Part shown: one piece after another, positions 15,906 through 24,732 of the stretch
How positions within the stretch are numbered: position 1 is the stretch's first letter
Layout: each line of letters begins with the position of its first letter
Origin: JADKIH01 sp031417555
GTDB lineage: Bacteria > Bacteroidota > Bacteroidia > AKYH767-A > 2013-40CM-41-45
Assembly (NCBI GenBank): GCA_031417555.1
Contig: JANOVV010000029.1
Coordinates: 1 to 64,000, forward strand
Reading direction: 5' to 3'
DNA length: 64,000 nucleotides
Translations under genes and position numbers: made by a program
Notes under the pieces: model-generated
Database searches by the model: none
What the model was told of the DNA's origin: nothing
The model's input: the letters and a program-made list of their open reading frames with translations, nothing else

Positions 15906-17963
15906 TTAATTGGTTTTTGAATAATTAAGCAAATATTTGGCGAACGGTTGATTTTCTTCTTTGGATAGGTCATAAATATGTCTCAATGATGTTTTATCCG
16001 ATACAAGTTGTTTCATTTTATTGCTAAGCAAAGAATCTTTTTCTGATTTAATTATTTCAATTGACTTGGCATATAATATAGTCTCTAAAAATTCTTTATA
16101 ATTAGTAACATCATTCTGAATTGATTTTGAGTAAATTTTGTCGATAAAATAAAATGCAGAATCTGTATTATTACTATTAAAATAGGTTGCACTAATATTC
16201 AGATTGGCTTCGGGAAAAAGTGGTGAAATACTAAGAGCTTTCCTGTAATAATAGATTGCTTCTCTTTTTTGATTATTCCTTTCATAAGAAGTAGCAATAT
16301 CATTTAATAATCTTAAATGATTGGGATTAATTTTTATCGCTTTTTCATATTCAAAAATTGCATCCTTAAGCAGGCCACTATCAAAATAGGCCATCCCTTT
16401 GTACCAACTCAATGGAGTAGAAGTTAGATCCATTGGATAAAACCAGGAGTATGCTTTATCGGCTTCTCTGATCATTCTGGAAAAATCCTGGCGAAGCTGA
16501 AAGATTTGAACTTTTTTTGTATGCTCTTCTCCTTTTATTCTATAGTAGGAAGTAATCACACCCAAAATCGAGACAATAAACATAACAATAGCTATGGGTT
16601 TTAAAGGAAGTGTTTTATTTTTTATGGAATTGTTCTGCGATAATATTAGTGCAAAAAGTATCATTAGTATTATCATCGAATAAAAACGTGATCGGGGATA
16701 AGCAAACAATGAAAGCATCATAAAACTTAACACACCTATCAATAATAATATTTTCGGGAGTTTGGAATTAGAATCGGTTTTATTAAGGAATTTAAATCCT
16801 TCACGAATTATCAAAAAGAAAAGTAAAAGATAAAGTATGATTCCAACCGGGCCTTGTTCGGTCCAAATGAGAAGATAGTCGTTGTGAGGGTGTTCGTAAT
16901 TGACATAACCGTTATTTGTTAATTGAGTGCCTCCGATACCATAAATTGGATTATATATTTTCCAATTATTTAAACCAACTCCCATAATAGGATAATCAGA
17001 AATCATATTAATACTGTTTCTCCACATAATGAGTCGTTCAAAAACACTGTTATTATTTTCCTCACGTGTGGTAGTAAGCAAAGTTGGATTAGATATGTAC
17101 TCGGTGACCGTTTTATATTTAATAAATAATTTTTTGGAAGCTGATGTATGAGAAAAAAAATAAAACCCGGTTGTTAATAATAATGTAAAAAAAATTAAAA
17201 TGATATAACGGTATTTGTTGAATAAGTAAAGATTGAGTAGTTTTAAATTGAATTTTTTCGAAAGAAAAATAAAAAAAACAAGCGAGAAAATAATTGCAAG
17301 TCCTGCAGCTAAAGATTGCAATAATAATAATGTGCACAAATTTAAGCTTAATGCTATAATAAACAGGGCTTTCCATAAATAATTATTTTGATAGACACCT
17401 ATTATTAAAAGAGGTAAAAATAGAACCAGTACTTCGGCGAAAAAGTTTTTATTTGCTAAACTTGAAGTAATACTATATGAAATAGAAGGGGATAATTGAG
17501 AATTATAATTTATCATTAATTTATATAGCTGAACAACCCCTATAAAAACAAAAATTAAAACGGCAAATGCAGAAGCACGTGTAATAATTGTTATTGATTG
17601 ATGTGATCTTTGAAATAAAATAAATGAAATGAGAAAAACACTATATAGTATAAGAATTCGAGATAATTCAAAAAAGGCGTCGCCTTTGTTCTGGGAAAAA
17701 GTAATTGTAATTAGCATCCATATTAAAATAGCGGCTATTACGAAAAAATTTTTACGATTGGCATCACTTATTTCTAATAAATTATTTTTTGTAAAGAATA
17801 AGTATGTGGAATAAAACAATACAAAAAAACTTGTTATAAAAAGTTTAGGAGCGAGGTCTTGATCGATTGTGAACCCGGTTTTTATAAAAGGGAGTAAAAT
17901 AAAGATGAAAAAAGAAAATAATAATAGGTTTATGAGGCCTAAATAATTTTGCAATTTTGACAT
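15906..17963 (-). CDS. O-antigen ligase/polymerase-like membrane protein with C-terminal TPRs
   Basis: The 685-residue protein has about a dozen hydrophobic helices in residues 10-480 and the Wzy_C/O-antigen ligase signature around residues 355-385 (EHPHNDYLLIWTEQGPVG, with the conserved His and Asn). Residues 520-640 hold tetratricopeptide repeats (PLSWYKGMAYFDSG, AIFEYEKAIKINPNH, AIYYYRKALSISP). Family members ligate or polymerise undecaprenyl-linked glycans at the periplasmic face, or glycosylate proteins. The TPR extension is common in the Bacteroidota branch. It is divergent from a Wzz-like gene 87 bases away, which supports a surface-polysaccharide role. The acceptor cannot be deduced. 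Confidence 0.85.
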   Translation of the reverse strand: MSKLQNYLGLINLLLFSFFIFILLPFIKTGFTIDQDLAPKLFITSFFVLFYSTYLFFTKNNLLEISDANRKNFFVIAAILIWMLITITFSQNKGDAFFELSRILILYSVFLISFILFQRSHQSITIITRASAFAVLIFVFIGVVQLYKLMINYNSQLSPSISYSITSSLANKNFFAEVLVLFLPLLIIGVYQNNYLWKALFIIALSLNLCTLLLLQSLAAGLAIIFSLVFFIFLSKKFNLKLLNLYLFNKYRYIILIFFTLLLTTGFYFFSHTSASKKLFIKYKTVTEYISNPTLLTTTREENNNSVFERLIMWRNSINMISDYPIMGVGLNNWKIYNPIYGIGGTQLTNNGYVNYEHPHNDYLLIWTEQGPVGIILYLLLFFLIIREGFKFLNKTDSNSKLPKILLLIGVLSFMMLSLFAYPRSRFYSMIILMILFALILSQNNSIKNKTLPLKPIAIVMFIVSILGVITSYYRIKGEEHTKKVQIFQLRQDFSRMIREADKAYSWFYPMDLTSTPLSWYKGMAYFDSGLLKDAIFEYEKAIKINPNHLRLLNDIATSYERNNQKREAIYYYRKALSISPLFPEANLNISATYFNSNNTDSAFYFIDKIYSKSIQNDVTNYKEFLETILYAKSIEIIKSEKDSLLSNKMKQLVSDKTSLRHIYDLSKEENQPFAKYLLNYSKTN

Positions 17964-18050
17964 AAGATTAATTTGCAGATGCAGTTTACGTAAATAAATT
18001 TTAATTTATACTAAAAATCATTATCATTACAAGATAATATAATTAAATAT

Positions 18051-19007
18051 ATGGACCAACCTGCTTCCGCTTTGAGTTTATCACAGTCTTTCATTGAAAC
18101 AAAAGAATTAATCGGGCATTTGAGAAAAAGAAAATGGAGATATCTATTAATTATCTTACTAACCGGGTTTTTATCATTTTATTATTTAAAATTTCGACTC
18201 CTTGAGTATTCAGCAACAACATCATTTTTTGTTAATGACTTAAGTGTTGTTAGTAATTCGCCCCTCGAAAGTTTGCCATACGGAGATAATTTAAACAGAA
18301 TTTTTCAAATGGTAAACTCAACGAGAATTCAAATGCATCTAATCAATAAGTTTAATCTGTATAATCATTATGGTATAGACACTACAAAGGAATTTTATTT
18401 ACAGAATGCAATTGGAACAATTAGATCTAAGATAGAAGTTAAAAAAAATCCTTATAATGCTATTACTGTTACTGTTAAAGACAAAGATCGGTTTCTATCA
18501 GCAGACATGGCAAACGAATTGGTTGCATTTATAGATACATTAAACCAAGAATTTTTTATTAAAAAGATTCAAAATGCAATTAAGCTTTCTCAAGCATATT
18601 TAGTTCATCTGGAACAAGACAACAAAATAAAAAGTGTTGAAATAGAAAGTTTAATTAATGACATAAATACAATTATAAAAAGTGAACGAATTAATAGTGT
18701 TAATCAATATTATTTGCTTTCTCATCAACAAAAACTAAGCGAACTTGTTAATGTTTTTAAAACTACTACAAGCGATATTCTTAATACAAATAAATTGTAC
18801 AACTTATCTTTACAAACAATTAATTTCAATAACTATCCTACAGTTTCAATTATACAAACTGCAATGCCGGCAGCAAATTCAGGAGCATTAAAAACATTGC
18901 TTTTTAGCTCTTTATTAATGCTGGTTGTTTTTTTATTTCTTGTACTTCAAGCATATTATTTATTACACTACAAAGAATATCTAAAATTATTATTTATGCG
19001 AAATTAA
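18051..19007 (+). CDS. Wzz-like polysaccharide chain-length/export protein
   Basis: The 318-residue protein has a membrane helix near residues 33-50, a long periplasmic part with coiled-coil character (about 165-250), and a second helix near 285-310. This is the two-helix topology of polysaccharide co-polymerases. The cytoplasmic N-terminus is short and there is no C-terminal tyrosine-kinase domain. Such proteins set chain length for O-antigen or exopolysaccharide. It faces an O-antigen-ligase-like gene across 87 bases. Sequence identity to Wzz is not obvious by eye, so the call rests on topology and neighbourhood. The IspD gene follows after 17 bases. Confidence 0.7.
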   Translation: MDQPASALSLSQSFIETKELIGHLRKRKWRYLLIILLTGFLSFYYLKFRLLEYSATTSFFVNDLSVVSNSPLESLPYGDNLNRIFQMVNSTRIQMHLINKFNLYNHYGIDTTKEFYLQNAIGTIRSKIEVKKNPYNAITVTVKDKDRFLSADMANELVAFIDTLNQEFFIKKIQNAIKLSQAYLVHLEQDNKIKSVEIESLINDINTIIKSERINSVNQYYLLSHQQKLSELVNVFKTTTSDILNTNKLYNLSLQTINFNNYPTVSIIQTAMPAANSGALKTLLFSSLLMLVVFLFLVLQAYYLLHYKEYLKLLFMRN

Positions 19008-19024
19008 TTTATGTATTGCGAACT

Positions 19025-19699
19025 ATGAAGAAGTCGGTTATCATTGTAGCAGCCGGTACAGGATCAAGAATGAATGCAAGTATTCCAAAACAATTCATTG
19101 AATTGGATGGTAAACCAATACTAATGCATACTATTCTTCGTTTTTATGAATATGATCCGGGAATTACAATTATTCTCGTGCTTTCTGAAAATGAAATTGA
19201 ATCCTGGAATAGCCTTGTTAATAAACATTCGTTTTCAATTAAGCACACAATAGTAAAAGGAGGCGAAAAAAGATTTCATTCCGTAAAAAATGGATTGGGG
19301 GCAATTACAGAGAAGTGTATAATTGCTATACATGACGGTGTTCGTCCATTTTGTAGTATGGCATTGATAAAAAGATGTTTCGAAGAAGCAGAAAAAAAAT
19401 CAAATGCCATTCCTTCCATCTCAATCTTTGAAACAATCCGTAAAGTAGAAGGCGAAAAAAATTTCAGCGTCACCCGTGATAATTTTAGAATCATTCAAAC
19501 ACCACAGTGTTTTGATTCTGTTTTATTGATAAAAGCTTATCAAAATAGCGGTGCTGAAAATTTTACTGACGATGCAACTGTCTTCGAAAGCGATGGGAAT
19601 AGAATAAATCTTGTTGATGGAGAAAAAAATAATATTAAAATTACGGTTCAGGAAGATCTTATTATTGCATCAGCATTTAATAAGAAATTATTTAATTAA
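19025..19699 (+). CDS. ispD: 2-C-methyl-D-erythritol 4-phosphate cytidylyltransferase
   Basis: This 224-residue cytosolic enzyme of the non-mevalonate isoprenoid pathway transfers CMP to methylerythritol phosphate. The nucleotide-binding N-terminus VAAGTGSRMNASIPKQF is at residues 7-23, HDGVRPF near 102-108 and RIIQTPQCF, followed by a TDDATVFE segment, near 155-185; all are family hallmarks. I start at the ATG at 19025, because the frame extends only to a TTG three codons earlier. It follows the Wzz-like gene closely, perhaps in one transcript, although the functional link is only through undecaprenyl phosphate supply. IspF is not in this window. Confidence 0.93.
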   Translation: MKKSVIIVAAGTGSRMNASIPKQFIELDGKPILMHTILRFYEYDPGITIILVLSENEIESWNSLVNKHSFSIKHTIVKGGEKRFHSVKNGLGAITEKCIIAIHDGVRPFCSMALIKRCFEEAEKKSNAIPSISIFETIRKVEGEKNFSVTRDNFRIIQTPQCFDSVLLIKAYQNSGAENFTDDATVFESDGNRINLVDGEKNNIKITVQEDLIIASAFNKKLFN

Positions 19700-19748
19700 T
19701 CTTTTACCTAGAGCTGTCGAAATCAATCTTTAATTTTCAATTGTACTT

Positions 19749-20312
19749 TTACCATTTATCTTTATCCTTAACAGGTTTTTCATGCATGGCTGCATTCTTA
19801 AGTGAAGTGATCATATCTACAGTATATTTATCAAGTTGCTGTAAATAATCATTGTAAATAGGAAGATATGAAGTGGCTTTGGTTTCTAACCATCTTTCAC
19901 ATGGATAATACGATAGTTGTTTCCAGTTAAAAGAAGTTATCTCAAATTTAAACCGGCCATCCCGAGCGGATACCGTAATTGTATACTGAACAATTCCGCC
20001 TTCCGTCTTACTGCCATCCTTAGCAAGATAATTTGTAAGTCTGAATCTTGGTTTGCCGACAATCGTATATTTGATCGAATCATTTTCACGAATAACTTCT
20101 GTCGGATTTTTATAAAAAGAATAAAACCAGTCGTTAATTCTTTTATAGATATCGCCGGCAGCAATGCCGCTAACTTCAACAACCTTTTCATACGAGATAA
20201 GATTGGTTATTGTGTCAACAGGAACGGCATAAGGTGTAGTAAGAGGTTCTTTTTGTGCTTTGGAATAAAAGCAACTTCCTAAAAGCAATAATCCAAGAAT
20301 TATTTTTTTCAT
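19749..20312 (-). CDS. DUF4468-type exported protein
   Basis: The 187-residue product begins at the ATG at 20312 with a signal peptide (MKKIILGLLLLGSCF, then KAQ). The central region, with a GIAAGDIYKRINDWFYSFYKNP helix and then alternating strands ending in RFKFEITSF, fits DUF4468, a Bacteroidota domain with a TBP-like fold. A C-terminal helical tail of about 50 residues follows. The protein should be periplasmic or lipid-anchored; a Cys in the signal region (GSCF) leaves a lipoprotein form possible. The function of the family is unknown. It is convergent with ispD and separate from the downstream peptidase gene. Confidence 0.8.
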   Translation of the reverse strand: MKKIILGLLLLGSCFYSKAQKEPLTTPYAVPVDTITNLISYEKVVEVSGIAAGDIYKRINDWFYSFYKNPTEVIRENDSIKYTIVGKPRFRLTNYLAKDGSKTEGGIVQYTITVSARDGRFKFEITSFNWKQLSYYPCERWLETKATSYLPIYNDYLQQLDKYTVDMITSLKNAAMHEKPVKDKDKW

Positions 20313-20369
20313 TATATGCAATATTAGTTTCCTGTAAATTTAAGGTAAAAAGTCTTTCGACTGACAGGA

Positions 20370-21887
20370 TTAACTTTGCACTTTAACCTTAATTTTAGTC
20401 CCTGGCTTTAGAAAACGGGAATCGGTAATTTTATTAAGATCTTTTATTTGTTCAACAGTAGCGCCTTTATAACGAGTAGCAATGTTGAATAACGTATCTC
20501 CGGGCATTACAGTGTGATAAAGGTATTTTGATTGCGTGTTGGCAACGGCTTTTTCAATTGTTGGCTTTGTAAGTTCTGTTTTTTCAGCAACGTTTTCAAG
20601 TTCTGTTTTTTCTTCTTCCGTTATCAAAGGTTTATCATCGTCTGCTTCATTTCCATTGACCGGATTTTTTATATAAATACTCTTTGGTTGCTTAACATAA
20701 ACCAATAATTTTTGTCCGCTTCTTAATTGATTATTACGAATACTTTTTTTATTCCAGCTTTTTAATTGTGAAGTATTGCATTTGTATTTAACGGCTATAG
20801 TGGAAAGATTTTCTCCTCTCTTTACCAAATGAACTTTTTTTACTTGTTGGAAGACGGTAATATAATTTCCTTTTTCACCAGGTTTTACCTGTGCGAAATT
20901 ATCTACAGGAACAAGAGGGGAAGGACAAGTCGGGCCAAGTCGGTCGAGGCCAATACCTGTATAGTAATCATTAAACATGTCACGTACTATTTCATTTCTG
21001 ATTTGTGATCCGCGACATCCGAGTACGATACTTACTAGTCTATGTTCACATTTTGCAGTTGTTGCAACCAGGCAAAACCCTGCTCTTCTGGTGTAGCCGG
21101 TTTTTAAACCATCTACTTCACCTGAATAATCAATGGTTAAACGATTGTGATTACTTATAACATTACTCGATTTTCCATTTTCAATAGCGGCATAACCCAT
21201 TGAAGCGATTTCGATCACTTCATTGTATTTTAGCATTTCCAAAGTCAGTAATAATAGATCTGAAGGGCTGGAAGAATTGTCAAACATCGTGTGTGGAGCA
21301 GGTAAACCGGTTGGATTACCATAAAATGTATTCATCATACTTAACTCCTTGGCACGGGTATTCATCCTGTCGATTGTGGATTGAAGATTCCCATTACCAA
21401 TGAATCGTGCCATTTGTTCCGCACATTCATTGTTAGAGGCAATCATTGATGCTTTGAAAACATCTTTCAAGGAATAACAAACCTGGCTATAAACTTTTTT
21501 TCGATTCTTGCGTCGACCGACAATTGATTCACGTGTCCAATTTACTTTATCGTTCCAATTAAATTTTTCGTTTCGCACATCTTCAACCGTAAGCAATGCG
21601 ACCATCATTTTTGTTAAAGAAGCAATTGGATATACACCGCTGATATTTTTTTGCCAAACTATTTTCCTGTTGACGACATCATAAAGCAAACCTGCGCGGA
21701 TTTCGTTTTCATTTACCGGAATTGTTGGTTGTGGATTATATAAAAACGTAGTATTAAGATTTGAAAAGTATAAGTTTGAAGAGCTATCATTGACCAAAGA
21801 AGAACCCTCCGGAGTTTCTGCTCTAAGAACAGAAATACCGGTTGCAATCAATCCAAAAAAGAATGCGACAAAAGAATTAATCTTCAT
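20370..21887 (-). CDS. D-alanyl-D-alanine carboxypeptidase (S11) with two LysM domains
   Basis: The 505-residue exported enzyme has a signal peptide (1-23) and a penicillin-binding transpeptidase fold with the catalytic triad motifs SLTK (Ser90, Lys93), SNN (Ser151, Asn153) and KTG (262-264). It should trim the terminal D-Ala of peptidoglycan stem peptides in the periplasm. Two LysM modules follow, near residues 354-398 (VHLVKRGENLSTIAVKY) and 458-503 (YHTVMPGDTLFNIATRY), joined by an acidic linker. LysM domains bind glycan strands and would hold the enzyme on the wall. Canonical DacA proteins have a different C-terminal domain and amphipathic anchor, so this is a lineage-specific arrangement. 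Confidence 0.9.
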   Translation of the reverse strand: MKINSFVAFFFGLIATGISVLRAETPEGSSLVNDSSSNLYFSNLNTTFLYNPQPTIPVNENEIRAGLLYDVVNRKIVWQKNISGVYPIASLTKMMVALLTVEDVRNEKFNWNDKVNWTRESIVGRRKNRKKVYSQVCYSLKDVFKASMIASNNECAEQMARFIGNGNLQSTIDRMNTRAKELSMMNTFYGNPTGLPAPHTMFDNSSSPSDLLLLTLEMLKYNEVIEIASMGYAAIENGKSSNVISNHNRLTIDYSGEVDGLKTGYTRRAGFCLVATTAKCEHRLVSIVLGCRGSQIRNEIVRDMFNDYYTGIGLDRLGPTCPSPLVPVDNFAQVKPGEKGNYITVFQQVKKVHLVKRGENLSTIAVKYKCNTSQLKSWNKKSIRNNQLRSGQKLLVYVKQPKSIYIKNPVNGNEADDDKPLITEEEKTELENVAEKTELTKPTIEKAVANTQSKYLYHTVMPGDTLFNIATRYKGATVEQIKDLNKITDSRFLKPGTKIKVKVQS

Positions 21888-22207
21888 GCGGTGGAGAAAG
21901 CAAGTTTTCTAAGTTATAATTTACGATATCTGCAGGCCGTATTTAAAAAAAATAGGGCGAACACTTACAATAGGTTGTTGAACAAGGATTATTTATACTT
22001 CAACAATATGTTTAACGTTACTTAAGAATCAATATTATTATGCGGAAAAATAAATAAAATCAATCTATTTTACCTTATTTCATACAATTTGACCGGTTTT
22101 TTGTTTTGTATCCATTATCCAATCACCGGACATTTTACAAGTAATGATTATTAAATGGTGTTTTAATGTCAGATTGATAATTTAATTAGGTTAAATGATG
22201 TTCAATT
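21888..22207. other. intergenic region with one inverted repeat
   Basis: This 320-bp AT-rich gap lies upstream of the carboxypeptidase gene and downstream of the aminohydrolase gene, both leftward. The only structure I see is a perfect inverted repeat of 8 bases, TTGTTGAA at 21975-21982 and TTCAACAA at 21999-22006, with a 16-base centre, which could be an operator. No open reading frame is convincing. Confidence 0.4.
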
Positions 22208-23395
22208 TTAGAATAATTTTTGAAGTTTACTCTCATTTTTTAACTTTAATTGTTTTATATCAATTCCTGAAATGTGGTTTATTCCCGGTTTTTTGCCTTT
22301 TTCAAAACTTCCGTATTTATTAGAAATACGAAGAAAATCGGCTCCGTTTATGGTAGCCCAAGTTAACATTTCCTCCAGAGCTATTTTGGGATATTTAGTT
22401 GCAATCATCCGAAGTTCATCTATAACAGACAATGATAAATTACTTGCATAACTATCCGTTCCTATTGTTACTAAACATTTTTCTTTAGTAAGCATTGTTA
22501 TATCAGGAGATACATTTTCAATAAACAAATTAGCATTAATGCAAAGGCACCAATAAACACTATTGTTTTTTCGGAGCATCAATTGTATATCAAATAGTCT
22601 AGTAAACGTATTATGCACCAGTTGAACAGAAAACATTGGATTAAATCTGTCAATAAATGTTGCCAGAGATGATTTTCCGGAAGGTTTCCAATTTGAAAAG
22701 GCAGAAGTTAACTTTTGCATTTTGTCGATTAAGGCGCCAGTTCCTTTTTCAAACATTTCATTTTCACCGGAAGTCTCCTGATTGTGAATAGAAAAAATAC
22801 TTTTCGATTTTTCTGTGTTAGCACAAATCAATTTCATCAATTGGTCTGAAACAGTATAAAGCGAATGTGGAACGATGGATGCAATTAATCCATTCTCGGA
22901 AAATTCTTTTTGTAAATCAATACCATCGTTAAAAACTTTGTCTGCCCGGTCAGAAGAAATATCGAAAAGCTCTACGAAAGTATGATAATAGATATCACTT
23001 TTTTTCTTTATGATAGATGAAATAGCAGAATTTGATATGTCTCCAACAGCAACAATTCCCTCAGAAAACATTTCATTATCTGCTTGAGTCATGGCGTGTA
23101 TAATCTCCTCATCATTCCCATTTCTTTTCTCAACCATTTCGCTGATAAATTCGGGAAGTCCTTTTTTCTGTGACAATTTTCCCTTAAGATGAGAGAGTTC
23201 AAGATGGCAATGAGTATTTACAAAACCCGGACACAGTATACCATTGAACCGTTCGATAGGTAAAGAAGAAGGAATTTCATTTTTAACCGGATCAAGTAAA
23301 TCAATGATTTTTCCTTCAGTATCAACGACTAAAATCCCTTCCGAAACTGGCGGAATATGAACAGGAAAAACCAAATCGGCGGAAAGATAGCGCAT
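22208..23395 (-). CDS. amidohydrolase-family deaminase (TrzA/MtaD/MqnX-like)
   Basis: The 395-residue metal-dependent hydrolase has the NTHCHLELS motif with His62 and His64, an IHNQE segment near residue 200, a VHN near 238 and a GTDSYASN segment near 312 that supplies the catalytic Asp. This is the ligand set of the cytosine-deaminase/TrzA group. In Bacteroidota with the futalosine route to menaquinone, such genes often encode aminofutalosine deaminase, but other purine-like substrates are equally possible and no other men/mqn gene is in the window. Its 5' side carries one arm of a heptamer repeat starting 22 bases before the ATG. rlmN is divergent. Confidence 0.78.
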   Translation of the reverse strand: MRYLSADLVFPVHIPPVSEGILVVDTEGKIIDLLDPVKNEIPSSLPIERFNGILCPGFVNTHCHLELSHLKGKLSQKKGLPEFISEMVEKRNGNDEEIIHAMTQADNEMFSEGIVAVGDISNSAISSIIKKKSDIYYHTFVELFDISSDRADKVFNDGIDLQKEFSENGLIASIVPHSLYTVSDQLMKLICANTEKSKSIFSIHNQETSGENEMFEKGTGALIDKMQKLTSAFSNWKPSGKSSLATFIDRFNPMFSVQLVHNTFTRLFDIQLMLRKNNSVYWCLCINANLFIENVSPDITMLTKEKCLVTIGTDSYASNLSLSVIDELRMIATKYPKIALEEMLTWATINGADFLRISNKYGSFEKGKKPGINHISGIDIKQLKLKNESKLQKLF

Positions 23396-23416
23396 GGGGT
23401 AAAGGTATTAAAGAGA

Positions 23417-23593
23417 GTATCAGGTATCAAGTATCAGGTATCATGACTTTTTTAATGTGAAATATTAAGTTATAATCTATTCTTAATTTCAAATTATGAA
23501 TTTAATAATACTGAAAATGCCAACAATAGATTTAAATTTCAAACAAATGACAAAAGCATTGTTACCCGATACCCGATACTTGATACCTGATAC
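23417..23593. repeat. inverted pair of GATACYT heptamer arrays between divergent genes
   Basis: The left arm (23417-23447), read on the minus strand, contains the heptamers GATACCT, GATACTT, GATACCT then GATAC. The right arm (23568-23593), read on the plus strand, contains GATACCC, GATACTT, GATACCT then GATAC. About 120 AT-rich bases separate them. A long RNA or cruciform hairpin of roughly 26 bp could form. The left arm begins 22 bases upstream of the aminohydrolase start and the right arm ends 46 bases upstream of rlmN. A related pair occurs at 32138-32239. Confidence 0.7.
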
Positions 23594-23639
23594 AATTATT
23601 TAGTACTTACTTCTAGTTCTTCCTTATCTTAGCCTCCCA

Positions 23640-24710
23640 ATGACGATCCCCTCCAAACCCAATATCCGGGAACTTTCTATTGATGAATTAAAGCGTTGGT
23701 TCGTTGAAAACAACGAACCCGGTTTTCGTTCTAAACAGGTGTTTGAGTGGCTTTGGCAAAAAAGCGTGCGTGATTTCGATGCAATGAGTAATCTTTCCAA
23801 GCCATTGCGTGAAAAACTTTCGGAGTTTTTTACGATTCACGGTGTAGAGATTGATACTTGTCAGATAAGCCGTGACCGGACTATTAAAAATGCTTTTCGA
23901 CTATTTGATGGAAATATTGTCGAGGGTGTTTTGATTCCTACAGAAACCCGAATGACTGCCTGTGTTTCGTCACAGGTAGGATGTAGTCTTACTTGTAAAT
24001 TTTGTGCTACCGGAAAACTTGAACGACTTCGTAATCTTGAAGCGGGTGAAATATACGACCAGGTTGCAATCCTTCGTACACAAGCAGAAGAAAAATATGG
24101 TATTCCATTAAGCAACATTGTTTACATGGGCATGGGTGAGCCTTTGCTGAATTATTCAAATGTAATTGAAAGCATAAGCCACATAACCTCTCCTGATGGT
24201 TTGAACATGTCGCCGCAACGAATTACAGTGAGTACAGCGGGAATTGCTAAAATGATAAAAAGATTAGGTGATGATGAAGTGAGATTTAATCTTGCTCTTT
24301 CGCTTCATGCAGCAAACGATGAAAAACGGAATAAGATCATGCCCATTAACGAGTCAAATTCCCTTGAAGAATTGGCTGATGCACTTAACTATTTTACAGA
24401 TAAAACCGGCACGAGAGTAACATTCGAATACATCGTATTCAATAATTTTAATGATGAATTACAAGATGCAAAAGAACTTGAAGAGTTTTGCAGAAGAGTG
24501 AAAGCTAAAGTCAATCTTATCGAATACAATCCTATAGATGGTGAAGAATTTTTAAATGCTAAACTCGATAAGTTTGAAATTTTCAAACAGTATCTTGAAA
24601 ACAGAGGAATTATTGTAAATGTTCGCAGAAGCAGAGGAAAGGATATTGATGCTGCCTGCGGCCAACTTGCCAATAAAAATGAACACGCTGTAGTCCGGTA
24701 TAAAAAATAA
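23640..24710 (+). CDS. rlmN: 23S rRNA (adenine-2503-C2)-methyltransferase RlmN
   Basis: The 356-residue radical SAM enzyme methylates A2503 of 23S rRNA (and A37 of some tRNAs in other bacteria). The cluster-binding CxxxCxxC uses Cys115, Cys119 and Cys122 (GCSLTCKFCATG). The SAM region MGMGEPLLNY is near 162-171 and the second catalytic Cys sits in DIDAACGQLA near 344. Helix-rich N-terminal residues 9-60 match the RNA-binding accessory domain. The length is typical. The ATG at 23640 lies downstream of the heptamer array. The BNR-propeller gene follows after 22 bases and may be cotranscribed. Confidence 0.95.
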   Translation: MTIPSKPNIRELSIDELKRWFVENNEPGFRSKQVFEWLWQKSVRDFDAMSNLSKPLREKLSEFFTIHGVEIDTCQISRDRTIKNAFRLFDGNIVEGVLIPTETRMTACVSSQVGCSLTCKFCATGKLERLRNLEAGEIYDQVAILRTQAEEKYGIPLSNIVYMGMGEPLLNYSNVIESISHITSPDGLNMSPQRITVSTAGIAKMIKRLGDDEVRFNLALSLHAANDEKRNKIMPINESNSLEELADALNYFTDKTGTRVTFEYIVFNNFNDELQDAKELEEFCRRVKAKVNLIEYNPIDGEEFLNAKLDKFEIFKQYLENRGIIVNVRRSRGKDIDAACGQLANKNEHAVVRYKK

Positions 24711-24732
24711 ACATTTCAATTAATATAAGATT

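Noticed and set aside
23625..23632. TATCTTAG as the rlmN promoter downstream box
   Set aside because: It deviates from TAnnTTTG and has no TTG at 16-19 bases upstream.
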